Part shown: piece after piece, positions 11,754 through 23,100 of the stretch
Position numbering within the stretch: position 1 is the first letter of the stretch
Layout: each line of letters opens with the position of its first letter
DNA from: Polyodon spathula
Taxonomy: Eukaryota; Chordata; Actinopteri; Acipenseriformes; Polyodontidae
DNA length: 64,000 nucleotides
Assembly: GCF_017654505.1 (NCBI RefSeq)
Contig: NC_054540.1
Span: 38,948,468-39,012,467, forward strand
Reading direction: 5' to 3'
Made by a program: the position numbers and the translations under genes
Notes under the pieces: generated by a model
The model's database searches: none
What the model saw: only the letters and a program-made list of their open reading frames with translations
Told to the model about the DNA's origin: nothing

Positions 11754-12749
11754 GCCAGTTAGCTATTTGCCACAGCTTCCCTACAGATGCCGATATGAAC
11801 GGTACCGAAATGTAGGTGACGTCGAGTATATCTCACATGCCAACTTCAGTGGTTCTAGCTGGTCAGGAAATAGGTCAAAAATGCCAGTTATCTATTCACT
11901 GCAGCGTTGCGATATGTGCCACAGCAATAAACAGCAATCTGGAAACACTAATAGCAAGATGGTCAGAAAGTAGGCAGTGTAAATACCCTGGGGCAGAACT
12001 ACATTCCAGTGGTGATGTGGGCTGGGGCAAACCTGAAAAGCCTCCCCTAGATCAAGGATAATATATTATATATGTTTTTATATTATCCTAGATGTGTCCC
12101 TACTTTTTTGTGATTGTGCGCTGCAGATAGTGAATAGTTTAGTGGTGCCCTCAAATCCTGTGCATTTAGCCAATAGGAAAGCTTATGATTCCTGTAAGCA
12201 GACAGGGAGCCTTCCCATTGGCTGTCTGGTGTGGAAACACTGGTAAGAGCTGCCAGGGGGCTGCACGGTCTGTAGCCTCAGTGACAGGCAAGTTACTAGA
12301 TGAGATAGACTGGAGTTAGTTAGTTAGTAAGAGGTGAGCTGCTCATCATTTCCACAATGATGATTTATTTTTGTGCACAATAAATTGTAAACTTAAGCAA
12401 AATCAAGTCTTCCTAATGTTTGCACCATAGATACATTTTTTTGTTTTTACCATGCGCTTTATAGATATCAGCTCATTACACCCCCCCATTTATTTTTATT
12501 TTTTACTAGTTTCAAAAAATTTAAAACTGAAAATATTGTTTGTTCTTTTAAATTTTTCTTTTTTTCATCTACAGTTGAAGAAAAAAACTAAAACAAAATA
12601 AACATCAAACAGTAGTAAAACTGCACATTTGTGTTTTTTTTATTTGAAAAAAAATGAATAGCAAGTTGGAAAAATCAATAGAAAGCTGGAACAGCGATCT
12701 GCAGGCTGGAATAGTGAACTTCAAACTGCTTGCTAACTGCACTAACGTG
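11754..12749 (-). repeat. Right copy of the 1-kb inverted pair
   Basis: This is the reverse complement of 5972-6991 across its length, with scattered substitutions and indels. It begins on the plus strand with CCAGTTAGCTATTTGCCAC and ends CTGCTTGCTAACTGCACTAA. It has about one 134-bp unit, and about 100 bp (near 11935-12040) missing from the left copy. Either the two copies are ends of one long-inverted-repeat element 6.8 kb long, or two insertions of one repeat in opposite orientations. The interior holds only LINE, SINE and Tc1 sequence, which favours two insertions. Confidence 0.85.
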
Positions 12750-15700
12750 TTTATTGTTTTGAAAAATCAAACTTATGGCGTTGAATGCTGCCATTCACAC
12801 TTGAATCGTAAAAGGTTCGATTTCTGGACGAAAAACGTTGCAATTTCCAGAGTCCTTCTACATTTGAAGGCGATATGAATCGGGTGCAGGTTGCCACATT
12901 GTTCCAATGAAGGAGAAAAAAAAGGGGATGAATGTAGAGTTTACTTTATAATAAAATACCATTGACCTGCCTGGACACGCAACAGACCAAATACAGATGT
13001 GTAAAACAAGCAACTAATAAAATAAAAGCAGAGGTAGTCAATTTGATTTAATTTCAATAAGTAAGTAATAAAGACCTAACACAGAGGGCATTACCAGGGA
13101 TTCACCATTTGGGTTTATAATTTTTAACCTGGCCTCTATGATTTTTTATATAACCAAGGGTTACATGTAGAAAAACCATGACATACAACTGAAATTATGC
13201 ATGTGTATATTATTACAATAGAAATGGTGTTCAGAAGCATGATGTGAAACAATAAAGACTCTTCACAGACATCTGAAAACATGACAAATAAAAATACTAA
13301 TATAACATATACTGGGCTCCTAACAGGACGCCAAGTCCACTAATCAATCTATGAATGTTTAACTGAGGCTTGCTAAATAAAAGCCATGGTGATTAACATT
13401 CGATTCATTGTTGCATCCCTACTCCAGGGAAATCTGTTTTTCGTTAGGCTGTCCCAAATCCAATTAATTAGAAAAGGCACACTTTGCATAATTAGTCATC
13501 TGTGTCTATCCAAATTGATTTCCTTTACAGCTTTGTAGTTCCACTATTATTCCAGTCAAACCATCCATCTGCTGCCCACCCTTCCTCTCCCCACACCACC
13601 ACCCTGGGGCAGGTCAGATGTTGTGTTTAACATTTACTTTTCATTGTTTTTCTTTCTTTTCACAGGACTGAAATCTGCAGGCATAAGCCTCCTAATTTTC
13701 CATCATAATGGACAATGATGTAAATCACAGGGTTGTTTTCAGCAAACGGAAACCTTTTGAAATATACTTATACATATAAAACATCCATTAAATAGGTGAA
13801 TCAAAATAACTATCAGTGTTTTCCATGGCTACCACGAGCCATTGGTAGAATAGTATCATGTTTTAAAGTGTCATTCCACACATCCATTATAAAACCATGG
13901 AAAAATAGCAGCACCAGTTCTGCTGTGAAGTATTTATTCCATATACATGGTACTGTCGTTGGTGCTGATAGCAGGGTGTGCTAATGGTTCAAGTTAAATA
14001 CGTTGTAATGTCATGCCAATGCTCTTTTTTGACTGTGTTTACGTGTACATACTATGGGATGTAGGTTTTTTTCATTAAAAAAAAAAAAACAACAACAAAA
14101 ACATCAGTTTAATCTTTAAATTGTACATGTTTATGTTTCTATCATCATGTATTTCTGTTTCTATACTTGTGAAAAATCGACTTATTTAATAAAATCACCA
14201 GCATATTTCTTCTCGTCTGTCTCTGCGCAAGTCTGACCATGGTGGACTTTCTGTAATAAAGGTTAGTATACAGTTATCATGGGATGTGCTAGGGTTGTGC
14301 ATTGGTAATTCATGCCACCCTGAAACAGACTCTCAGTGATTGCACCATGGTAACATATGCTGGGAATTTTACAATTTTACATATTTAGCTTTGTATCTTC
14401 TTCTCATATAGGGACACAATTTTGCAGCTAATTTTTCTTCTCGGTCAGAAATTTTGTTGTTTTAATACATTTGAGATAAAGTCCCATGTGAAGAAATAGA
14501 TGCAGCTTGGTTAAAATTGTATTTTTGCTTATAGACATACCTGCCATAGTTCTTAATATACAATTCTACTAGAAACTACAGTATAATCAATAGAGGGTTT
14601 CTGGTTTTGAAGAGGCAGCTGAATCTGTTTTATCTGATGATGTTAACTAGAATCATTCAGTACTCTGTCATCCCAGAAACATAACTGAGTATAGAACTGA
14701 GCATGACTACAGGACATATCAGATTTAGTATAAAGACGTGATATGCACTGCATATTTTTGGAATGTTCACCATATCATACAGCATGTTAAAAAAAAACAC
14801 ACACACACAGCCCTGGAACTTTCGTAAGCATCCTTGATCTGCATAACACCCTCCCTCCTCCCACAAATGATAGAACTCACTGAAATACATCGCTAAGTGC
14901 TCTCTGCCTAAAAACCTTACTGTACTTACGAACATAAAACAGTTTAGGCATGAAAGTCAAACTTGCTAGAATTTTCTAAATAAGCTACATTCATAAGTAA
15001 TAGTTATGAGTGTTGGTTGGACAGTATCCTGTCCATCAATCATGTATAGCCAGGGGTGCAAATTAATTTGAAAATTGGTGTTAAACTGTTTTGAAACTTT
15101 AGCACCAGTGAGCCTGGTGCTAAATGATCGAATACCCTAATCAAGCCTCCTCCCCTGCTCTTAAATTATTTTTTTGTGTTATAATTGGGTAAAGTGTGTT
15201 GCAAAGACATGTTTGCGACCAGTTTCTGTTTCAAGTAGTCCAGACCCAATGAGAAACTGTCATCTATGGCTACTTAATAAGGAAGAAAACCATAAATCAA
15301 AATGGCGTTAGAATCTAGCTCTGGTTTTGAAATCGAGCGTGGTTATGTTTAAGTCAAAAGATCAAATGCTTGGATTATACAAAAACATATCCAGGTGTTA
15401 CTTCTGTAAAAAAAAAAAAAAAAAAAACAGGCCTGCTATGCCGGTGCACAACGTGCAGTTCACAGTTCTTGATTGGCCATGGCAGGATTAACGACTGCAG
15501 GAGTCATGTGAAGCTAAGTGTGTGTATGTGTGTTGGTATTTTTTTTGTGTGTTTTGCTGTGTAAATACCCTTAAAAGGTAACAAATGTAAACATTTTCTG
15601 AGACTCAGTAGCGCCGGGTCAATGATGTCCTCGCTGGTTGAAAAGTTTATTATTGTTTTATCATCCTTTGAAGAAATCAGTGCAACAATGGACACAAAAA

Positions 15701-16009
15701 AGCTTAAGACATCATTTACTTGGACTTCCAAAAAACCTTTGAGAAAGCTTATTCCATTGAGGCTTTATTGTGTCTAGCAAGTTCATTTTACCAAGCTTAT
15801 TAGTATTATTATAATTGATTAAATATTGAGGAGCTTGTTCCACATTACTAGTACTTAATCTGGTAGGGTGTGGCTACATTTATTTTTGAATTGGCCCAGA
15901 TTAGCTCAGGTACTGTGCTAATTGCCATTGGGTCTATAAATTGGCGTTTGAAAAAGCGCTGCAGTTTTTCGTCACCAATTCCTAAGACCTCCATCAGTCA
16001 CATTAACTG
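12750..16009. other. No recognised gene
   Basis: Over 3 kb without coding similarity. Poly-A runs occur near 14080-14093 and 15410-15426. The longest open frame (14657-14935, minus) has no domain. Confidence 0.3.
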
Positions 16010-16158
16010 GTGAGAGGCTGCTGATGGTTATCTGTACTTGTCCTAGCTAGCCTGTGAAACGCTGCAGATAGTTCTGTATTTGTCCTAGCTAGCCTATGAG
16101 AGGCTGCTGATGGTTCTGTATTTGTGCTAGCTAGCCTGTGACAGGCTGCTGCTGGTTG
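16010..16158. repeat. Minisatellite, 42-44-bp unit, about 3.5 copies
   Basis: Tandem units run from GTGAGAGGCTGCTGATGGTT to TCCTAGCTAGCCT, with starts near 16010, 16054, 16096 and 16138. Units differ by a few substitutions and a 2-bp indel. The minus-strand open frame across it arises from the repeat and is not a gene. Confidence 0.85.
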
Positions 16159-17510
16159 AGCAGAACTATGCTGGGTCCAGAACAGGGGTAAGTCACTCAA
16201 ACTAAGCTATAATTTTGCCTTTTGTTTTTATTCAGTTCTTAACATTTTTTCATCTGCTCTCTTCCATGTTAAATTATTATAAATATTATTTATTTATTGC
16301 CTTCCACACACTATGGATTCCGAAATGCATGCTTTGATCTGTATTTCTTGTGAAATGTATATGGCGGTCAACACATCTGAACTTAAGGAAGACTTTCTAA
16401 CAATCAAAATAATTGAAATTACCCGATCAGAATTATATTCCCACCCAAAATAAACTACATATTAAAAGGTAGGTGAGCCGAGTGCCAGATCCAAGTAATA
16501 AACTCTGGGAAAGTTAGTATTCATTACAATAAATGTGCATTGTGGTAATCAACAAGCACAGAGAAGGAATAGAAATACTGGAAAATGTTAATAATTGTAA
16601 AACAGTAAGTAAGATAAGCAGAAAGAATAAACAATTAGAATAATGAGACTTAAATTCACAGTTCCCTTCAAAAACAAATCACTTCCCAATATTTACAGAT
16701 CAATAAATCAGTTCAAATTGATATTAAAAAAAAAGGCAGACCAATTTGAGTTCTTGATTGCAAAAGAGGCAGAGCCCACAAAAATCAAAAAACAATAACT
16801 AAAATGTCCAGAAAGTGTCCCCTGGACTAAATTGTCCATGCACAGGGCTTAATAAAGAAAATAAAGAAATAAACTGAGGCTTCTGTCGTGAGGCGTTCGT
16901 TGAACCCCAACAAAACAAACAAACAAAAAAACTATTTGTCCCAAACAACTGGATATAGAAAATCCAGGCAATTAAAGAAGAAGCACAGAAATATAGATCA
17001 TGTTGAAAAAATTTATCCAGCACAAGAAAAATTTGTAAATTGTCTTGTTCTCACCCAGCATTCAGGAAGCAGTACATTTTGTTGGAAATCCTTCCAACAA
17101 AACAATTTTCCAATGGAAAGATAGCTCAGAGAAATTATCCTTTTAAATTCCAGGGTAAAGCAGGAATGGATTGGTGAGACAATGACCAGTAATCCAGACT
17201 GAATACAAAACTTAAATACATTTCTATTAATATTCACCAAGGTGAATTTCAGCTAAAGAAGTTAATTGTAGAATTGATTCAGATTTTTTATATAGATTTC
17301 TTTCCTGTTTTTTTTTTTTAGTGCAGTAGATTAGAAAATACTTTTTCTAACACACACAGCAACCACACCCTTCTCTATACAAGAACTGACTCTCTTCCCT
17401 TAAATAACAGTCAGGTGTCTGTAATAAAGAAATTGCCAAAATGCTTAATGCGACAATGATAATCAATAAAATAGATAAATAGAAGAACTTATGGAAGTAT
17501 AATTACTAAT
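16159..17510. other. No recognised gene
   Basis: AT-rich sequence; the short open frames at 16799-17240 have no domain. Confidence 0.3.
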
Positions 17511-17940
17511 GTGTTGAGTATGGTACACAGAATATATGAATATATTTTAATAACTTCCAGCATTCATCTGCTCATTGTAAATATGGATGAAAGGCAGGAA
17601 GTTAGAGAGGACTGTGAAACTGTTAGAAAAATTATGAAGAGGAGGAAGACACCGAGCAGTCAACATAGAGAGGAGATTGATCCAGCTAATAGATTCCAAG
17701 CACTGAGCAATGATGACCTAGTGCTGGAAGAAAACAGGGGTGAGGTGTTGTTAGTAGGTGATTCAATTATACACTGTGTCGACAGTGATTTTAGCCGTAA
17801 AGATCCCTTAAATAGGGTTGTTACCTGCCTCCCTGGAGCAAAAGTAAAGGATATTGAATCAAGAGTGCACAGATTATTAAATTACAAAAAACAAGTCTGT
17901 GGTCATTGTACATGCTAGTAAAATAAGGAACAGAAAATCT
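17511..17940 (+). pseudogene. CR1-type LINE ORF1 fragment with GDS esterase motif
   Basis: A 135-codon open frame contains NRFQALSND, then VLLVGDSIIHCVDSDF and VVTCLPGAKVKDIESRVHRL. This combination is typical of the esterase (SGNH hydrolase) domain in ORF1 of CR1-type LINEs, where GDS holds the catalytic serine. A frameshift follows near 17890; the downstream frame reads VVIVHASKIRNRKSET, the expected next block ('VVIHVGxNDI') with the usual GxND replaced. The remainder of the element is absent, and an unrelated L2 element starts within a few bases. Confidence 0.7.
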
Positions 17941-17944
17941 GAGA

Positions 17945-19003
17945 CACGGAGTGAGTTTCCATTGCTATGCTGATGATACCCAGCTATATTTGTCCCTAAA
18001 GCCAGGAATTTCTTCTGTCTGGGTGTTATTAGCTAAGTGCCTTACAGACATCAAGCATTGGATGTCACAGAATCTTCTAATGTTGAATTCATATAAAACT
18101 GAGGTTATGCTTGTGGAATCAAATAACCAACTAAAAGGAAATGTGGGATTACATGAGCTTGATGTTTACAGTCTTTCATCAAAATTTAAACTAGAAATTA
18201 AGAGTTTGGGGGGGTCATCTTTGATCCTAATCTACCATTTGAGACTCAGATTAGTGAAGTATCTTTTACCATTTGAGAAATATGGCTAAATTTATATCCC
18301 TATCTGATGCCAAGAGACTAATGCATGCCTTTGTTTCATCTAGAATTAACTATTGTAATTAACTTTTTTTCTGGTGTCCCAAAATGTGTGGTATCCCGCT
18401 TGCAGCTTATTCAGAATACTGCCACTAGAATGCTGACTAAAACCAGGAAAAGTGAACATATTACCCCTGTTTTGGCCTTTTTATACTGACTCCCTGTGCA
18501 GTATATAATTAATTTCAAGATTTTGTTGTTAACTTAAAATGCCCTAAATGGATTAGCACTTAGATATTTGCAGGAGTTACTGATGCCATATCTTTTAAAC
18601 CGCACTCTGAGACCACAGGATGCAGGGCTGCAGGAAATTCCCAGAGTCAACAAAAGCAACTCAGGAGGTAGGGCTTTTTCTTGTAGAACTCCTAAATTAT
18701 GGAATGCTCTGCCTTTGTTTGTCAGGGAAACTGGAACCGTTACAGTTTTCAAGTCAAGAAAAACACACTTTTATAAAATGGCTTTCTTATCTTCGTGGGT
18801 TTAATGTAACTTTAAAATTTCTGCTTTTGTATTATGTGTATACTATTATTAAAATGGTCTGACTGGCAGTTGTATGTTGCTATATGACATGCTATACAAA
18901 TGTATTGTGGTTTGTTCTTTTATTCTGCTACGTACCGCACAGTGCTTTGCAATACTTTTGTATAAAAAGTGTTATAGAAATGCAATAAATAAATAAATAA
19001 ATA
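17945..19003 (+). pseudogene. L2-type LINE, 3' half of ORF2 and tail
   Basis: The first frame (17951-18289) begins FHCYADDTQLYLSL, holding the catalytic YADD of the reverse transcriptase, followed by CLTDIKHWMSQNLLMLNSYKTEVML, a standard L2 block. Later frames give LQELLMPYLLNRTLR, GRAFSCRTPKLWNALPLFVR and TVFKSRKTHFYK, the L2 C terminus. The sequence ends with an AAATGCAATAAATAAATAAA tail at about 18980-19003. It is 5'-truncated and carries frameshifts, e.g. near 18290 and 18540. Minus-strand frames over it are shadows. Confidence 0.88.
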
Positions 19004-19674
19004 TTTTGTGTCCCCTTACAGAAAGAAATCTGAGCAATGGTCTCACAGAGATTTGTTTTAAAACTGTAACGTGTGGCTGACAGCTGTCCTGTAGTTCCAA
19101 CAGCCTACACACCAAACTACCAAAGCTGCTTTTAGCTGGGGGCATGCGTGTGACTGGTGTGACATCTGCCTTTACTCTGTTACCACAGATGGTTAGGTCC
19201 TCCCATCAGTTGCAAATAGCTTGCCAACTGTGTCATCGTAAAATTTCCAGGGAATGACTGATGTTTCTAATGCACTTCTGGCTGGCTTTATTAATGGGTG
19301 GAAGGGTGGCGTACGGGATAGAGCTGAGGGCTGGGAGTAGGGACAGCCACTGTTTAACTTTGTTCTAAATGGCTTGTGTAAGTCTATCAGCCAGTTGCTA
19401 GCAACAGGTGTTCCCAGTAACAGCTGCAGTGCTTTTATCATTCTATGGCTAATGAATATGTGAAACATGCTTCTTCTCTTCAGAGTCCAACAGTTGATGA
19501 TGCAGGTTCAGCACCCACCACAGTTCATAAAACATATATTGGTCTAATTTCTTTGTATCTGCTGTGTAACAAGTAACAACGCTAGAAGATAACAGGTGAC
19601 AATTTCTTTCACTCCCCAAAATAAAATACACAATATCGTTTTGCTGGTGCTCCATTTTCATGCCTGTGGCGGTG
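19004..19674. other. No recognised gene
   Basis: No coding similarity or repeat recognised. Two overlapping minus-strand open frames at 19193-19661 lack domains. Confidence 0.3.
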
Positions 19675-20215
19675 TGCCCTGCCCCTGTGCATATTTTGTT
19701 TTATGTTGTATGCGGTGTGTTATTGTTGGTGTGGATATAGTTGTGCACAGGGTATTGTGACAGAGAAAGAATTAATCTTGGTTATGAATCTCCCTCCCGA
19801 CCTGTGAGGGCGCTGTGTAAAGACAACAGAGTGCCCCGGACTGGATGGTCTGACAATTCATTCCAAGAGAAAGGTGGAAGTTGGCCATCTAGAAAGGGGG
19901 CGGAGCTATGGTACACCAAGTCATAGCCCCAGAAGGGAAACTATGTAGCAACCGCGGATTGGAGGAGAAATGATTGCACTCACTAACCAAAGGGGTGTGA
20001 CTGGGGGTACAAAAGGGGACGTGGCTAGTTGCTCTGTTCCTTTGTTACGGTTAAGATCGAACTGCTAGGGAACTGTAAACTTACTGTGAGTGTGTTGTTT
20101 GTTTGTCATGTCTAATTATACTTGTTTGTTCTTATTTGACGGCAACACAATTTGGAGCTGTCACTTAAAGCCAGCACCAGACCCGGACAACACTGTAAAA
20201 CTGTACATTAATACA
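19675..20215 (+). repeat. LTR-like sequence with promoter, 3' end uncertain
   Basis: The sequence begins TGTGGCGGTGTGCCCTGCCC, the TG start of an LTR and similar to the start of the solo LTR at 33.5-34.1 kb (TGTGGCGGGTTACCCCCTGC). A GGGGCGGAGC box is near 19896 and a TACAAAAGGGG TATA-like box near 20009. The CA end and target duplication are not identifiable because the hAT element begins at 20219, so the LTR may be interrupted. Unlike five other LTRs in this window, I see no strong inverted repeat just before the TATA box. Confidence 0.55.
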
Positions 20216-20218
20216 TTG

Positions 20219-22367
20219 TAGGGGTTTTAATTGATTAAAGATTAATCATACCTGTGGCTTTTGATCAATTAAAAAAATACTGATTGATTAATCTAGTCTA
20301 CCTACGTAATGCTTAAAGAAGTGCATAAGAAAAACCAGAAAAATGGCGGAGGGTACATCGAAAAATGGTGGCAAGAGTGCTACAGTAAGATATACCAAAC
20401 TCTTCACCATAGAAGCCAAGGAAGGAAAAAAGACTGCAATGTGGAAGATTAGTTCTTCGGTGCTTTCCTTTCACGACAGTACTACAAGTTTATCATATCA
20501 TCTGAGTCGCAAGTAAGTTTATTTCTTTTATACACCATATACGTTTAATATTAATCTAACTTAATTCAATTAAAATGAAAACTGAAATCTGAATTTTTTT
20601 CTTTAGACATGGTATTTGGCTGAAAGAAGTGGAAGCAGGCAGTACGGCGAAAACAAAAATGTCACAGTACATAACCAAAACAGATTCAGTGTTTCCTGGC
20701 TGGAAGAAGAAAGAACTGTATACAGCGATTGCAAAGTGGATTGCAATTAACTCTCGTCCTCAGTCTATTACGGAAGATGCTGGTTTTGCAAGTTGCAACT
20801 GGTTGCTCAATGTACACCATGTTACCAAACCACCTCTGATCAGATTAATTGTTTATATGAAACACAGAGGGCATTAATCCAGGACCAACTGCAGAATCAA
20901 AAACTTTAGATGTAACTGAAGTACCAGAGCGTCACACAGCAAAAGTATGTGGTAGCCGTATTACTGAAGTGATTCAGAAATGGGAAATCGAGTCTGACGT
21001 TGTTGCAATTTTATCTGACCATGGAAGAAATATTGTTAAGGGCATTGTGGAGCACACGGCAACTGTCTTGCTCATATTATACAGAGAGCAGTCGCTGCAG
21101 GTTTTAAAGCTGCATCTATGCATGATCTAATGTCAAAATGCAGAAAGATAGTTGGGCATTTTAATCACTCATCAGCCAAAGCAATCAACCTTTTTGCCTG
21201 AAAGGATAAGGAATTAAACACCTGAATCTTGTACAAGATGTAGCAACACGTTGGTTTTCGTCGTTAGTAATGGCAGCAAGGCTTGTAATGCAGAAGGAGG
21301 CAATTATTCCTGTGCTTACAACAACGACAGAGTTGGTTTGGTATAACACTGAGCCAGGCTGAGTTTTCACGCCTAGAAAACTTAATTAAATTACTTAAAC
21401 AATTGAAGGAGATCAGTGATTTCTTAGGCAGTGAGAGCTATGTAATGGGAAGCTGTTCCATTTTTGCCATTCGTAAATTGGGGCAAACAACGGCCTACGT
21501 GATCAGATTGAAAAATGCATTCCATGGATACATGCAGGAGTTGCCGGCTCACAGTTTACTACAGGAAGCGGTAGCAACAGATCCAAGTTTCAAACGTTTG
21601 AAGGGACTGAGCCCTGAAAAAAAGGAAGAAATTTATCAACGCATACTAGAACACCTTGCTGGCATGCATAATGAAAAACAACACGAATCAATGGAGCCGC
21701 CGTTGAAAAAAATGACAGTGTCAAGAGTCTTGCTGATTACAATAATTCTGAGGAGGACACTGAAAGCAATAAAAGAAAAGGTGAGCTTGACATGTACAGG
21801 GCGATAAAGCCTGAACCGCTGGAAACAGATCCACTTGATTTTTGGGGAAAAAACGAAGCTGCCTTCCCCAGAATGCCACTGTTCGGCTTAGCAGGATGCA
21901 TAGTTGAGGCAAGACGAAGCTCACTTCTGCCAGATAACATTGAAAAAGTTGTATGTTTGAAAAATTGGCTAGTTTCGAGAAAATGCTATGCAGTTTTTTT
22001 TCAATTAAAATTTGTTCTCTCCTTAAAGTTCCCCCCTTTTTCAGCCATTTTGTAATCACAATTTACTAAATTCCGTCTACCACCAAGACAATCACAGGAT
22101 TTGTGATACAACACCCAAGGGTCCCTTCAGAATCCCTGTAAGTAACTGTCAAATTGTCGGCAAAGTAAATAGAGTTGCCTGTTGGACGTGATAAATGCAT
22201 TAAAAAATAGCATCAATAGGAAGTGTTACTTTTAATTGTCTGTCACTACAATTTAATGCAGTGTGACTGTAATTGTATATAATACCAAATTAGTATTAAA
22301 CGATTAACCAATTGTCCAGATGGTGTGATTACTCGATCAAAAGAAAATGCCACGATTAAAACCCCTA
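20219..22367 (+). mobile_element. hAT transposon (ZBED1-like), about 2.1 kb
   Basis: Terminal inverted repeats read TAGGGGTTTTAATTG inward on the left (20219) and TAGGGGTTTTAATCG on the right (ending 22367). A second shared block, GGCTTTTGATCAAT against a TTCTTTTGATCGAG-type sequence, lies just inside both ends. An 8-bp target duplication is not evident, which suggests decay of the flanks or insertion into AT-rich DNA. The transposase gene inside is broken. Confidence 0.82.
20343..21980 (+). pseudogene. hAT transposase (BED finger, RNase-H-like, dimerisation), decayed
   Basis: An N-terminal exon begins with ATG at 20343 and reaches FHDSTTSLSYHLSRK. A GTAAGT donor at 20513 and a CTTTAG acceptor ending 20606 would remove a 94-bp intron and join in frame to HGIWLKEVEAG. 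The BED finger keeps its histidines but both cysteines appear lost (the expected CxxC reads WKIS). The middle carries VVAILSDHGRNIVKG (catalytic D region), and LVQDVATRWFSSLVMAARLV near 21225-21290. The C terminus keeps DPLDFWGKNEAAFPRMPLFG and ARRSSLLPDNIEKVVCLKNWL, but the core between them is deleted. Frameshifts are present, so it is inactive. Confidence 0.85.
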
Positions 22368-22700
22368 AAAAAATTTATTTCACCACTTGCTCTATAGCAC
22401 TCACTCTGGACTTGTGATCGTGTGTGTGTCTTTGTGTGTGTTATACTGTGTTTATTCTTTCAGAACTGCAACCCATTGTTTTGAAACAGAGCAATACACA
22501 TTGCTGTGTGTTGCCTGGGATTAGTCTTTGCAGTCACCAGACCGGGATAATAAAAATAAATGTTTTCTGTTTGGATTGTGAACTTTATTGTCTGTCTTCT
22601 GTTTTGTAAATCACATCACCTCTACACCTACACACTGCAAACCCACTCGGAATTGTTGTGTTTAGAGGCGGAACGAGAGATGTGAGTCGTGAGATAAAGA
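22368..22700. other. No recognised gene
   Basis: The TG-rich sequence and an AATAAAAATAAA signal near 22549 are reminiscent of an LTR R/U5 region and might continue the LTR at 19.7 kb beyond the hAT insertion, but I cannot prove that. Confidence 0.3.
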
Positions 22701-22885
22701 AACTAAACCTAAAAATAACAATTGCTACGCATGCTGGTTCAACCCCAGTACGATACTTGTTGTGTTCTGCATCTGTTTGTTAGTCTGTTTGTTTTGTTTT
22801 TATTTTGTTTATTAAATCTGTGCATCAGCACATTCATGCCCCAGCCCTGTTGTCTGTCTACTTCCTGGCCTGATGTCACCACACA
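22701..22885 (+). repeat. LTR-like R/U5 fragment
   Basis: The block contains TGTTTGTTTTG-type sequence, a TTTATTAAAT polyadenylation-like stretch, and then CTTCCTGGCCTGATGTCACC. The same order occurs inverted at 32.79-32.99 kb and in the LTR at 63.6 kb, so these three probably share an LTR end family. Boundaries are uncertain. Confidence 0.4.
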
Positions 22886-23100
22886 AGCCATCCTGTTCAG
22901 AATGCCATATTATCATAAAGTGACCAGATGTCCACTTTTGGAACACAGATATCAGTGTCCCCAAAACTTTTCTTGGGATGCTCATTTAGTCATGTTTTTT
23001 CCCCCTAGCATTGCCACACCCCTCCTCAGCTAGCCCCTCCCATGAGTTTGTGGGAGAGTTCTTCACTCATTAATCATTCTCTCAGCCAGGCTGTCTGAGC
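22886..23100. other. No recognised gene
   Basis: Short stretch between the LTR-like fragment and the decayed 3' part of the Tx1 LINE. Confidence 0.3.

Noticed and set aside
5972..12749. Polinton/Maverick element with long terminal repeats
   Set aside because: None of the expected genes (DNA polymerase B, integrase, packaging ATPase, capsid) is present between the arms.
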